NCBI GenBank assembly: GCA_028284625.1
Contig: JANQRH010000007.1
Span: 62,001 to 126,000 of the forward strand
Length of the DNA stretch: 64,000 nt
Reading direction: 5' to 3'
DNA from: Afifellaceae bacterium
GTDB taxonomy: Bacteria > Pseudomonadota > Alphaproteobacteria > Rhizobiales > Afifellaceae
Position numbers and translations under genes: made by a program. Of this stretch, positions 8,466 through 16,545 are shown in pieces; the first letter of the stretch is position 1, and every line of letters begins with the position of its first letter. The notes under the pieces were generated by a model. That model was not told the DNA's origin. It saw only the letters and a program-made list of their open reading frames with translations, and did not search any database.

Positions 8466-9797
8466 ATGTCCACCGACTCACAAGAGCTCGACGCGGTCAG
8501 AGCCGGATCGTTGTCCGAAGCCAAGGGGCCGCCGAAAGGCGCTGGCCCCCTGCAGCGGCGCGAGGCGCGGCTCGCCTACGCCATGCTGGCGCCGACCTTC
8601 CTGATCGTCTGCCTCATCGTGCTTCTGCCGCTCGTGGCGAATTTCTGGATCAGCGTCAAACCGGTTCAGCTGGGCGATCTGCGCCCGCCGGAGACGACCG
8701 TGTCGGAGCGCGTGCGCGCCAACGCCGTTCAGGCCGGCGACACGTTCGAGATCAGATATACGATCCGCAATTCCTCGCCGCGCATGGCGCTGAGTGACGT
8801 CAGTTTTTCCGACGCTGTTCCGGCCGATGATGTTCGCTTGGCCATCCAGGACGATCGCTGCACGCTGGGGGAGGGTGTGCTCTCCTGCGTTCTCGGCGAT
8901 CTGGAGCCGTCGGCGCGTGAACGCATCTCAATTGAGGCCACGGCGGAACGCGACATTGAGGACGTCGAGGCGCTGCTGGAAGGCTCCGACCCGAACGCAA
9001 CGGGGTCCGGCGGCAACGTTCTGACGGACTTCTCTTTCACTTTCGACAATTTCCGCCGCGTCTTCGATGCGACCGAGTTTTGGAACGTGATGTGGGTGTC
9101 GCTCGCATACACGGTCTTCGGAACGGCCGGCGCGCTCATCCTGGGTCTCTTCGCGGCGCTGCTTCTCAACGAGGCGTTCAAGGGCCGCGCCTTCTTAAGA
9201 GGTCTCTTCCTCTTTCCCTATGTCGCGCCTGTCATCGCCGTCGCCTACACCTGGGTGACGTTGCTTGACCCCAATTCCGGCACGCTCAACGCCATCCTCC
9301 TGCAGATGCGCGCCATCGAAACGCCGATCAATTTCCTCGGCCAGCGCTACGCGGAGTTCTCGCTGCTCGGCGTGCCGATCAGTTTTCCTGTGGCGTTGAC
9401 CACGGTGATCGCTTTTGAGGCTTGGCGGTATTTCCCGCTGTCGTTCCTGTTCATCCTGGCGCGCATGCAGTCGATCGGCACGGACATGTATGAGGCCGCC
9501 GAGATGGACGGGGCTTCGCCGTTTCAGCAGTTCCGCTTTCTGTCGCTGCCGCAACTTGCCGCCATTCTGGCGATCCTCTTCCTGCTGCGCTTCATTTGGA
9601 CCTTCAACAAGTTCGACGACATCTTCCTCCTGACCGGCGGCGCGGCCGGCACGCGTACGCTGACCGTCAACGTGTATGAGCAGGCGATCGGCCTCTCCAA
9701 TATCGGTGCGGGTGCCGCAGTCGCCGTCGTCGTCTTCGCCGTTCTTCTCACCTTCGCGCTGATCTTCTTCAAGTTCTCCCCCAAGGAGGAAGGCTGA
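8466..9797 (+). CDS. ABC sugar permease (MalF type) with periplasmic DUF11-like insert
   Basis: This inner-membrane permease has 443 residues, against about 290-320 for its family. TM1 is near 38-62. Residues about 78-188 are an inserted periplasmic domain that resembles a DUF11/CARDB-like beta-sandwich (YTIRNSSPRMALSDVSFSD, then a Cys pair at 132 and 141, then GDLEPSARERISIEATAE). The standard permease core follows, with the EAA loop EAAEMDGASPFQQFRFLSLP that contacts the ATPase. It ends by a 1-bp TGATG overlap with the second permease. The insert may form part of the binding-protein docking surface, as the large periplasmic loop of MalF does. Confidence 0.9.
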   Translation: MSTDSQELDAVRAGSLSEAKGPPKGAGPLQRREARLAYAMLAPTFLIVCLIVLLPLVANFWISVKPVQLGDLRPPETTVSERVRANAVQAGDTFEIRYTIRNSSPRMALSDVSFSDAVPADDVRLAIQDDRCTLGEGVLSCVLGDLEPSARERISIEATAERDIEDVEALLEGSDPNATGSGGNVLTDFSFTFDNFRRVFDATEFWNVMWVSLAYTVFGTAGALILGLFAALLLNEAFKGRAFLRGLFLFPYVAPVIAVAYTWVTLLDPNSGTLNAILLQMRAIETPINFLGQRYAEFSLLGVPISFPVALTTVIAFEAWRYFPLSFLFILARMQSIGTDMYEAAEMDGASPFQQFRFLSLPQLAAILAILFLLRFIWTFNKFDDIFLLTGGAAGTRTLTVNVYEQAIGLSNIGAGAAVAVVVFAVLLTFALIFFKFSPKEEG

Positions 9798-11029
9798 TGA
9801 GCGCGCTTAGAACCGGTGCAATCATCGCACTCTTGTCCGGGCTGTCCTGGGGCGCGCTCGGCATGATCATCATCGGCGTCACCTTCAGCCTCGTCTCCGG
9901 TGAGGCGGCGATCCCGCCGGTCGGCCGCGCCATCATCGCGGCGCTGGTCGGCGCTGCCGTCTGTCTCGCCACGCCGCAATCCTTCGGTGAACGCCGCCGC
10001 CTGGGCTACTCGGCCGCCGCCATCCTCGGCGTGATGTTGATTTTGACGCTAGGCCGGCCGTTCGGCCTGCCTTTGTCGGCCGCACCGCTTCTGCAGTTTA
10101 TCGCGCTTATCCTGTTCGTCCTGCTGGTGGCCTGGGCCAATGTGCAGGTGCTCACCGGCGTGCCGGTTGGCGCGATGCTGCGCTATCCGTTCGAGGCGGC
10201 GCTCATTCGCATTCTCAAAGGCGTGGGCCTCATCCTCTTCACTGTCTTCGTGTTTCTGCCGTTCTACGTAATGGTGATGACGAGCTTCAAATCGCAGGCT
10301 GCGCTGCTTGCCAATCCGCTCGATTTCTCCATCGATCTGGGGCAGGGCGCTTCCAGCCTGTTCCGCAGCTATATCGACCTCTTCCGCGACTTCAACTTCG
10401 CCACCTACATTCTCAACTCCGCGATTGTCTCAATATGCACGGTGGCCCTGACGCTTCTCGTGGCCATTCCCGGCGCCTATGCCGTGGCGCGCCTACGATT
10501 CCCGGCGCGCGATCTCTTCGCGCAGTCGGTGCTCCTCATCTACATGGTGCCGGCGATCGTGCTGGTGCTGCCGCTCTATGCCGTGTTTTCACAGATTGAA
10601 CTCCGCAACACGCTGACCGGCCTTCTTATCGTCTATCCGGCAACGACGATCCCCGTCGCGCTTTACATGCTGCAAGGCTACTTCCGCGGTCTCCCCGCGG
10701 AGATGGAGGAGGCCGGGCTGATGGACGGCCTGTCGCGCACCGGAGTGATCTGGAAGATCACCTTGCCGCTGTCGCTGCCGGCGCTCGCCTCCGTTGCGCT
10801 CTACGTCTTCATGATCGCCTGGAACGAATTCCTCTTCGCCTTCATGTTCCTCGACGACCCGGCGATCTTCACGCTGCCACGCGGTGTCGCATCGCTGAAT
10901 TCTTCGGAGCTGCCACGCGAGCTGATGATGGCCGGCGCCGTCATCGCCACCGTTCCGATCATGCTCATCTTCCTCTGGCTTGAGCGCTTCATGGTGCAAG
11001 GGCTGGCGGCCGGGGCGGTCAAGGGCTGA
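9797..11029 (+). CDS. ABC sugar permease (MalG type) with extra N-terminal membrane region
   Basis: The 410-residue protein carries the usual six-helix permease at about residues 140-410, with FLPFYVMVMTSFKSQ at the first core helix and the EAA loop EEAGLMDGLSRTGVIWKITL. In front are about 130 extra residues with some four hydrophobic segments (near 7-30, 40-58, 75-90 and 98-118). Normal MalG-type permeases are about 280 residues. The start overlaps the previous stop and the end overlaps the hydrolase start, which indicates translational coupling. The role of the extra helices is unknown. Confidence 0.9.
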   Translation: MSALRTGAIIALLSGLSWGALGMIIIGVTFSLVSGEAAIPPVGRAIIAALVGAAVCLATPQSFGERRRLGYSAAAILGVMLILTLGRPFGLPLSAAPLLQFIALILFVLLVAWANVQVLTGVPVGAMLRYPFEAALIRILKGVGLILFTVFVFLPFYVMVMTSFKSQAALLANPLDFSIDLGQGASSLFRSYIDLFRDFNFATYILNSAIVSICTVALTLLVAIPGAYAVARLRFPARDLFAQSVLLIYMVPAIVLVLPLYAVFSQIELRNTLTGLLIVYPATTIPVALYMLQGYFRGLPAEMEEAGLMDGLSRTGVIWKITLPLSLPALASVALYVFMIAWNEFLFAFMFLDDPAIFTLPRGVASLNSSELPRELMMAGAVIATVPIMLIFLWLERFMVQGLAAGAVKG

Positions 11030-12309
11030 TGGCCATGAACGATCTCGACGAACAGGCCGTCGCCATCCTGCGCACCAATGACCGCGGCGGCTTCACCGTA
11101 CCCACCGCACGGCTCTATCCGTTTCAATGGAATTGGGACTCCGCCTTCGCCGCGCTCGGCTTCTCCACCTTCGATATTGACCGGGCCTGGACGGAAATTG
11201 AGATGCTGTTTGAGGGCCAGTGGCCGGACGGCATGGTGCCGCACATCATCTTCCGCCGCGACGATCCCGATTATTTCCCCGGACCCACGGTTTGGGGAAC
11301 GGAGGCCGAGCCGCCGACCTCCGGCCATTCCCAACCGCCGGTCGCGGCAAGCGTCGTGCGCATGCTTCATGACAAGGACGGGAGCGGGGCGGGGGCCCGT
11401 CGCGCCGCAGCGCTCTATCCCAAGCTTCTCGCCTGGCACCGCTGGTTTCACACCGCTCGCGACCCGGAAGCTCACGGCGTTATCGCCGTGGTTCATCCGT
11501 GGGAAAGCGGCCGCGACAACTCCCCCGACTGGGATGCCGCTCTCGCTAATGTCGAGCCGACGGCCGCCAATTCGTATGTGCGCCGCGACACCGGCCATGT
11601 CGATGCGTCCATGCGGCCGACGCAGTCCGATTACGATCGCTATATGGGCATCGTGGATGCCGGCCGGGCGTGCAATTGGCAGCCGGCCTGCATGGCCGAG
11701 ACCGGGCCGTTCTTCGCCGCCGACCCTGGCATCACGTTCGTGCTGATGCGCGCCGATCGGGATTTGCTTGCGCTGGCGGAAAGCCTCGACATCGCCGAAG
11801 GCCGCGAGGAGATCGCCAGCTGGATCGCGCGGGCCGAGGCAGGAATCGATCGCCTCTGGAACGACGAGGCCGGGGGTTACACGGCGCGCGACCTCAAGAC
11901 GGGAAAGTCGGCCGGCGGGCTTTCTAGCGTGGCGTTTCTCGCCTGGTACGCGGGCCTCGCCGAAGGCGTCAAATCCGACAAGCTGGCCGAAGGCCTCAGT
12001 CGGTTTCTCGACGCTGCCCCCTACGCCGTGCCGAGCTTCGATCCCACGAGCACGAAGTTCGACGGGAAGCGCTATTGGCGCGGGCCGGTCTGGGCCGTGA
12101 TCAACTCGCTTATCGGCCGCGGGCTTGCCGAAACCGGTCACACGAAGCTCGCCGTCCGCGTTCGCAACGACACGCGAAAGCTGATCGAGACGGCTGGGTT
12201 CTTTGAATATTTCGATCCGCAAACGGGCGCAGGGGCAGGCGGCGGCAACTTCACATGGACCGCCGCGACGTGGCTTGTCTGGGCCTCGCCGTCGGCGTCG
12301 GAGGCTTAA
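11029..12309 (+). CDS. GH63-type glucosylglycerate/mannosylglycerate hydrolase-like enzyme
   Basis: The protein is an (alpha/alpha)6-barrel glycosidase of 426 residues. Motifs recall the bacterial mannosylglycerate/glucosylglycerate hydrolases of family GH63: an early QWNWDSAFAALG, then HPWESGRDNSPDWD, which in that family holds the acid Asp, then KRYWRGPVWAVINSL, and finally EYFDPQTG followed by a Gly-rich stretch and NFTWTAA, where the base Glu lies. No signal peptide is present, so it acts in the cytoplasm on an imported substrate. The start at 11029 overlaps the permease stop; ATG at 11035 is an alternative. It is embedded between permease and ATPase genes, which ties it to the transported compound. 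Exact substrate is inferred. Confidence 0.8.
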   Translation: MAMNDLDEQAVAILRTNDRGGFTVPTARLYPFQWNWDSAFAALGFSTFDIDRAWTEIEMLFEGQWPDGMVPHIIFRRDDPDYFPGPTVWGTEAEPPTSGHSQPPVAASVVRMLHDKDGSGAGARRAAALYPKLLAWHRWFHTARDPEAHGVIAVVHPWESGRDNSPDWDAALANVEPTAANSYVRRDTGHVDASMRPTQSDYDRYMGIVDAGRACNWQPACMAETGPFFAADPGITFVLMRADRDLLALAESLDIAEGREEIASWIARAEAGIDRLWNDEAGGYTARDLKTGKSAGGLSSVAFLAWYAGLAEGVKSDKLAEGLSRFLDAAPYAVPSFDPTSTKFDGKRYWRGPVWAVINSLIGRGLAETGHTKLAVRVRNDTRKLIETAGFFEYFDPQTGAGAGGGNFTWTAATWLVWASPSASEA

Positions 12310-12312
12310 GAC

Positions 12313-13377
12313 ATGGGCGCCATCAGGCTTGAAGCCGTCGAGAAATGGTTTGGAGATGTCCAAGTCATCAAGGGCGTTGATCTGGAGATCGACAATGGTG
12401 AGTTCGTCATCTTTGTTGGCCCGTCCGGCTGCGGAAAGTCGACGCTGCTGCGTCTGATTTCCGGGCTTGAGGAGATCAGTCGCGGTCAGCTCCTGATCAA
12501 CGGGCGCGATGCCACCGCCGAGCCTCCCTCTGCGCGCGGCTTGGCCATGGTCTTCCAGTCCTACGCGCTCTATCCGCACATGACGGTGCGGGAGAACATG
12601 GGCTTTGCGCTGAAGACCGCCGGCGCGCCGAAATCGGAGATCACCGACAAGGTCAATTCTGCGGCACAAGTCTTAAGGCTTGAGCCGCTCCTGGATCGCA
12701 AGCCGAAAGCGCTCTCCGGCGGCCAGCGCCAGCGCGTCGCCATCGGCCGCTGCATTGTCCGCGAACCGGCCGCTTTTCTCTTCGACGAGCCGCTGTCCAA
12801 TCTCGACGCGGCATTGCGCGTTGAGATGCGCTTCGAGATCGCCAAGCTGCACCAATCGCTCGCCGCCACGATGATCTACGTGACGCACGATCAGGTGGAG
12901 GCGATGACACTCGCCGACCGCATCGTCGTGCTCCAGGCGGGCGTGATCGAGCAGGTCGGCACGCCGCGCGAGCTTTACGAGACGCCCGGCAATCTGTTCG
13001 TGGCGCAGTTCATCGGCAGCCCCAAGATGAATGTCATGAACGTGACGACCTCAGACGGCCGCTTCCAACTCGAAGGGCAGCAGCGGCCGGGCACGCTTCC
13101 AGCCGCGATTTCCGGCGGAGAGGCGGCGCATCTCGGCATACGGCCGGAGCACATCGCGCTCGTTGAGCCGGACCAGGCGCATTGCGTCGGCACCGTCGAC
13201 GTTTCGGAATATCTCGGCGCCGACGTCATGCTCTTCGTCAATTGCGGCGCGCAGGGTGTTCTCACGGTGCGGCATGTGGGTGATGTCGACGTTCGGCCGG
13301 GCGATACAATCGGCCTGCGTTTCGAAGATCAAAAAATGCACTTCTTCGACAAAGACGGGCAGGCGCTGGGTCGATAG
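12313..13377 (+). CDS. Sugar ABC transporter ATP-binding protein (MalK/UgpC type)
   Basis: The 354-residue protein has Walker [11 protein letters not shown] loop [11 protein letters not shown], signature [13 protein letters not shown], Walker [12 protein letters not shown] and the switch His in [16 protein letters not shown]-terminal TOBE/regulatory domain follows (residues about 240-354, [16 protein letters not shown]). It starts 3 bp after the hydrolase gene and completes the importer. Its last codons lie inside a 25-bp sequence that is repeated at 14801-14825. It might also power the second ABC operon at 22472, which has no ATPase gene. Confidence 0.95.
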   Translation: MGAIRLEAVEKWFGDVQVIKGVDLEIDNGEFVIFVGPSGCGKSTLLRLISGLEEISRGQLLINGRDATAEPPSARGLAMVFQSYALYPHMTVRENMGFALKTAGAPKSEITDKVNSAAQVLRLEPLLDRKPKALSGGQRQRVAIGRCIVREPAAFLFDEPLSNLDAALRVEMRFEIAKLHQSLAATMIYVTHDQVEAMTLADRIVVLQAGVIEQVGTPRELYETPGNLFVAQFIGSPKMNVMNVTTSDGRFQLEGQQRPGTLPAAISGGEAAHLGIRPEHIALVEPDQAHCVGTVDVSEYLGADVMLFVNCGAQGVLTVRHVGDVDVRPGDTIGLRFEDQKMHFFDKDGQALGR

Positions 13378-13380
13378 GGC
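13356..13380 (+). repeat. 25-bp direct repeat, copy 1
   Basis: The 25 bases from CGGGCAGGCGCTGG to TCGATAGGGC cover the last codons (GQALGR, stop) of the ATPase gene. They recur exactly at 14801-14825. The two copies bound a 1.4-kb segment holding the GIY-YIG gene, a palindromic repeat and the SecD-P1-like gene. Confidence 0.9.
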
Positions 13381-13400
13381 GATTGGCAGAACGAGTGCCG

Positions 13401-13883
13401 ATGCGATTTGAGGCATTGATTTCGCATCTGGAGCCGGTCGCGCTCGCCGCTTCTTTGCGTAGGGAGATTGCCGGCGCTGGCGCGGCCATCGTCGTGACCG
13501 CGGAGGAGATCGGCGCGATCGGCTCCGAACGCGGTGCTTATCTGCTGGCTGTGCACCTACCGCGGACCGTCAATCTGAATCGGCTGGGCCGCTCGGCCGA
13601 ACCCGGCTTCTACGTCTATGCCGGAAGCGCCTATGGGGCGGGAGGCATTGCCGCACGACTGCGCCGGCACATGCGGCCGCAGAAGGCCGTGCATTGGCAT
13701 ATCGACCGGCTGACCGTGAAGGCCGATTGCATGGCCGCGCTTGCCGTGCCCGGCGGTGATGAATGCGCGCTTGTCGAAGCGCTGTTAAGCGGCGGCCGGT
13801 TCAAGGTGGCTGTCCGCGGCTTCGGCAGCAGCGACTGCCGTCGCTGCGAGGGGCATCTGCTGGTGAAATCGAAAGATCACTGA
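13401..13883 (+). CDS. GIY-YIG nuclease family protein (DUF123 type)
   Basis: The core reads RGAYLLAVHLPR, then GFYVYAGSAYG and LRRHMRPQKAVHWHIDRLT, which fits the DUF123/GIY-YIG group of small nuclease-like proteins; GAYLL and FYVYAGSA stand for the two beta strands that name the fold. I start at ATG 13401; a TTG at 13383 is in frame and would add six residues. It begins just after copy 1 of the 25-bp repeat. Cys residues near the C-terminus (SDCRRCEGH) may bind metal. It has no evident link to sugar uptake. Function is unproven; DUF123 proteins are poorly characterised. Confidence 0.8.
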   Translation: MRFEALISHLEPVALAASLRREIAGAGAAIVVTAEEIGAIGSERGAYLLAVHLPRTVNLNRLGRSAEPGFYVYAGSAYGAGGIAARLRRHMRPQKAVHWHIDRLTVKADCMAALAVPGGDECALVEALLSGGRFKVAVRGFGSSDCRRCEGHLLVKSKDH

Positions 13884-13910
13884 TCCGGAAGCGGGTCGTC
13901 GTGAGCGGCA

Positions 13911-14010
13911 TAGAGATCCCGAAAAGTGGAAACCGCCTTTTCGGATAAGATCATGCTCCAACAAAGAGAGTGAGCCTCCATTCTGATTCAATCGGAATGG
14001 AAAAGGCTCT
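13911..14010. repeat. Composite palindromic repeat, copy A
   Basis: Two hairpins in a row: a first palindrome around GATCCCGAAAAGTGG / TTTTCGGATAAGATCATGC and a second with arms TGAGCCTCC...TTCTGATT / AATCGGAA...GGCTCT. The left edge is degenerate (missing the CAT of the consensus). The right end supplies the AG of the TAG stop codon of the minus-strand gene ending at 14009. Confidence 0.85.
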
Positions 14011-14677
14011 AATCCAGCAAAGCGCGCTGTGAGGGCGTCAGGGCGTGAAGCATCACCTCAAGCAACCCGTCTTCGCTTGAAACGGACCATTCGTCGAGCA
14101 GGTGTTCGTCGATCACCGCGATCCAACCGTCCGACCGTGCCGGCATGGCGGTGGAGATCGTCGCATCCGCTGGACCCTTCAACACAAAGGTGTCGCCGTC
14201 TCGCAGAGGGCGCATGTGCGAGGTCTCAAGCTCCAGCTTTGAAACCTGCTCGTAGGAGACGAGCAGCGCTTGGCCGGTGCTTGCCGCATGATGCCGTTGG
14301 TCTTCGAGGCCATCGGCCAAGCTTCGCATGAGCGTCCCGTCGGAACCTGAAAAGTGGATGACCGGTCCCGAGATTGCTTCGCGAACAATCGTATCCGATC
14401 CCAAGAGGCGGCCTTGGAAGACGATCATCGTCCTGCGACCGACAAGACGTTCCGTGAACTGCCGCAAGCGCTGTGACATGGACGGCGTCAGGGTCAGTGC
14501 GACATAGGCCAGGTCTTCCTGCTCGGCATCGATATATTGCACCTCGGCGACATCCGCAGCGTCGAAACGAAGCTCTGCACCTGTCTCAAAAAAGGTGATC
14601 GCCGGCGGCTGCGCAAAGACGTGAGCGACGGCAGCGAGAAGAAGCACCAATGCTGACAGGAACCGGAGCCTAAGCAT
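14009..14677 (-). CDS. Secreted protein with SecD P1-head-like domain
   Basis: I start at ATG 14677 because it opens a Sec signal peptide (LRLRFLSALVLLLAAVAHVF, cleavage near AQPP); the frame is open further upstream, but that part looks non-coding. The mature protein has about 200 residues. Its first half (YVALTLTPSMSQRLRQFTER, then VGRRTMIVFQGRLLGS and REAISGPVIHFSG) resembles the head subdomain of the first periplasmic domain of SecD. Unlike SecD, there are no membrane helices after the signal. The second half is unrecognised. The stop codon lies in a palindromic repeat. Function is unknown. Confidence 0.7.
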   Translation of the reverse strand: MLRLRFLSALVLLLAAVAHVFAQPPAITFFETGAELRFDAADVAEVQYIDAEQEDLAYVALTLTPSMSQRLRQFTERLVGRRTMIVFQGRLLGSDTIVREAISGPVIHFSGSDGTLMRSLADGLEDQRHHAASTGQALLVSYEQVSKLELETSHMRPLRDGDTFVLKGPADATISTAMPARSDGWIAVIDEHLLDEWSVSSEDGLLEVMLHALTPSQRALLD

Positions 14678-14800
14678 CTTCTCTCTCGTTGAATGCTGTA
14701 AGGCCGAGCTTAGCGCACTGACACGCGCAACGCTTGACCAACTGAATGGCTCCTTGCGCGTATGGAAAGCGCTGTCGCGCGAGACCTTCGTGCGCGTTTT

Positions 14801-14825
14801 CGGGCAGGCGCTGGGTCGATAGGGC
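14801..14825 (+). repeat. 25-bp direct repeat, copy 2
   Basis: This is an exact 25-of-25 copy of 13356-13380, same orientation, 1445 bp further on. Here it lies in non-coding sequence between the SecD-P1-like gene start and the acdR stop codon. Confidence 0.9.
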
Positions 14826-14831
14826 AGCCGG

Positions 14832-15341
14832 TCAGAAATCCAGCGGCGCATTGTCGATGACTTCCTTCATGACGAAGAACGTGCGGGTCTGACGCACGCC
14901 GGGCAGCGCAATGAGCTTCTCGCCATGCAGCCGGTTGAAGTCGGCGATGTCGCGCACACGGATTTTCAGGAAGTAGTCAAAGTCACCCGCCACCAAATGG
15001 CAATCGAGGATGAAGGGCAGCGGCGCGACCGCCGCTTCGAAAGCGCCAAAACTCTCCGGCGTTGAGCGGTCGAGCACGACGCCGACGACAACCAGCGCGC
15101 CGCGCTCCACGCGCTGCGGCGCGATCTCTGCGCGGACGGCGCGCACGTAGCCTTCTGCGAAGAGACGCTGCGTCCGGCGGTGACAGGTGGCCGGGCTGAT
15201 ATGCACCTTCTTGGCCAGCGCCGCGTTGGTCAGCCGACCGTCACGCTGCAACCAGTGAAGAATGCGGCGGTCGATGCGGTCGAGTGGGGTGGAGGAAGAA
15301 TCTTCCGCATCGATCCTTACATCTGAGTGATCTGTGCTCAT
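14832..15341 (-). CDS. acdR: Lrp/AsnC-family regulator, probable AcdR
   Basis: The 169-residue protein has the Lrp winged helix at about 18-65 (LDRIDRRILHWLQRDGRLTNAALAKKVHISPATCHRR) and a C-terminal RAM ligand-binding domain (VAGDFDYFLKIRVRDIADFNRL). It is divergent from acdS with 114 bp between the start codons. In rhizobia and pseudomonads an Lrp-type gene in this position, acdR, activates acdS in response to ACC. The name rests on this neighbourhood, not on a distinctive residue. Confidence 0.85.
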   Translation of the reverse strand: MSTDHSDVRIDAEDSSSTPLDRIDRRILHWLQRDGRLTNAALAKKVHISPATCHRRTQRLFAEGYVRAVRAEIAPQRVERGALVVVGVVLDRSTPESFGAFEAAVAPLPFILDCHLVAGDFDYFLKIRVRDIADFNRLHGEKLIALPGVRQTRTFFVMKEVIDNAPLDF

Positions 15342-15455
15342 CTGAGGTACAGTAGCTCAAGATAGGCTCATAAATAAGCCGAACTTCGGAAGCACATATC
15401 ACCTCCGTCACGTTAAGCTCAGGGCGTGTCGGCTCGGCTTTGGGGGGAGTATGTG
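15342..15455. promoter_or_regulatory. Shared acdR-acdS control region
   Basis: The 114 bp between the two divergent starts must hold both promoters and the Lrp-type binding site. The part at 15355-15385 is AT-richer than its surroundings (AGATAGGCTCATAAATAAGC), a plausible Lrp site. GGGGGGAG at 15442-15449 is the ribosome site of acdS. Confidence 0.5.
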
Positions 15456-16469
15456 ATGCTTGAGAAATTCGAACGCTATCCGCTGACCTTTGGCCCGACG
15501 CCGATCGAGCATCTGCCGCGCATGACCAAAGCGCTCGGCGGCAAGGTGGAGATCTGGGCCAAGCGCGAGGACTGCAATTCCGGTCTCGCCATGGGCGGCA
15601 ACAAGCTGCGCAAGCTGGAATATATCGTCCCCGACGCGATCGCCTCCAACGCCGACACGCTGGTTTCCATCGGCGGCGTGCAATCCAACCACACGCGCAT
15701 GGTAGCAGCGGTCGCCGCCAAGATCGGCATGAAGTGCCGCCTGGTGCAGGAAAGCTGGGTGCCGCATCAGGACGCCGTCTACGATCGCGTCGGCAACATC
15801 CTGCTCACCCGGTTGATGGGCGCCGACAGCCGCATCGTCGATGACGGCTTCGACATCGGCATCCGTCAGAGCTGGGAGGCAGCTATGCAGGATGTGCGCG
15901 ACGCAGGCGGCAAGCCTTACGGTATTCCCGCCGGCGCTTCGGTGCACAAGTTCGGCGGCCTCGGCTATGTCGGCTTCGCCGAGGAAGTGCGCGCCCAGGA
16001 GGCGGAGCTCGGCGTCAAGTTCGACTACATCATCGTCTGCGTCGTCACCGGCTCGACGCAGGCCGGCATGATCGTCGGCTTTGCCGCAGACGACCGCGCC
16101 GACCGCGTCATCGGTATCGACGCGTCGGGCACCTTGGATCAGACCCGCGCGCAAGTACGTCAGATCGTCGACAACACTGCAGAGCTGGTGGAGCTTGGGC
16201 GCGCGGTCCGCGACGACGAGATTGTCATCAATCCCGACTACGCCTATCCGGCCTATGGCGTGCCGAGCGAAGAGACCAACGAGGCGATCCGCTTCGCCGC
16301 GCAGACCGAGGCGATGATCACCGACCCGGTCTATGAGGGAAAATCCATGCAGGGCATGATGGATTTGGTGAAGAAGGGCTTCTTCCCCGACGGCTCAAAC
16401 GTGCTCTACGCGCATCTCGGCGGTGCGCCGGCGCTCAACGGATACAGTTACGTTTATCGCAACGGCTAG
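15456..16469 (+). CDS. acdS: 1-aminocyclopropane-1-carboxylate deaminase
   Basis: The PLP enzyme cleaves ACC, the ethylene precursor of plants, to 2-oxobutyrate and ammonia in the cytoplasm. The 337 residues equal the usual family length. The PLP lysine is Lys50 in [10 protein letters not shown]. The residues that separate true ACC deaminase from D-cysteine desulfhydrase are both present: Glu in [11 protein letters not shown] and Leu in [14 protein letters not shown]. The start at ATG 15456 has a strong GGGGGGAG site; GTG 15426 is in frame but less likely. It is divergent from acdR. The gene points to life near plants or use of ACC as a nitrogen source. Confidence 0.96.
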   Translation: MLEKFERYPLTFGPTPIEHLPRMTKALGGKVEIWAKREDCNSGLAMGGNKLRKLEYIVPDAIASNADTLVSIGGVQSNHTRMVAAVAAKIGMKCRLVQESWVPHQDAVYDRVGNILLTRLMGADSRIVDDGFDIGIRQSWEAAMQDVRDAGGKPYGIPAGASVHKFGGLGYVGFAEEVRAQEAELGVKFDYIIVCVVTGSTQAGMIVGFAADDRADRVIGIDASGTLDQTRAQVRQIVDNTAELVELGRAVRDDEIVINPDYAYPAYGVPSEETNEAIRFAAQTEAMITDPVYEGKSMQGMMDLVKKGFFPDGSNVLYAHLGGAPALNGYSYVYRNG

Positions 16470-16518
16470 AGCATGATCCCGAAAAGTGGGAACCGGTTTT
16501 CGGATAAGATCATGCTTC
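16468..16518. repeat. Palindromic repeat, copy B (first hairpin only)
   Basis: AGAGCATGATCCCGAAAAGT and its inverted partner (ending ATAAGATCATGCTTC) form one long hairpin. Only the first of the two hairpins seen in copies A, C and D is present. The first AG of the element is the AG of the acdS TAG stop codon. It lies between convergent genes and may act as a terminator. Confidence 0.9.
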
Positions 16519-16545
16519 GGAAAACCCTGCGGGCAGCGCGCCTGC

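Noticed and set aside
10801..12669. 622-codon minus-strand open frame opposite the hydrolase and ATPase genes.
   Set aside because: The opposite strand encodes recognisable permease, hydrolase and ATPase motifs without a break; the minus frame has no domain or start signal.
14691..14822. Plus-strand frame ending in GQALGR-stop at the second 25-bp repeat, as in the ATPase gene.
   Set aside because: Only the 25 repeated bases match the ATPase gene; the residues before differ, so it is not a duplicated gene fragment of useful length.
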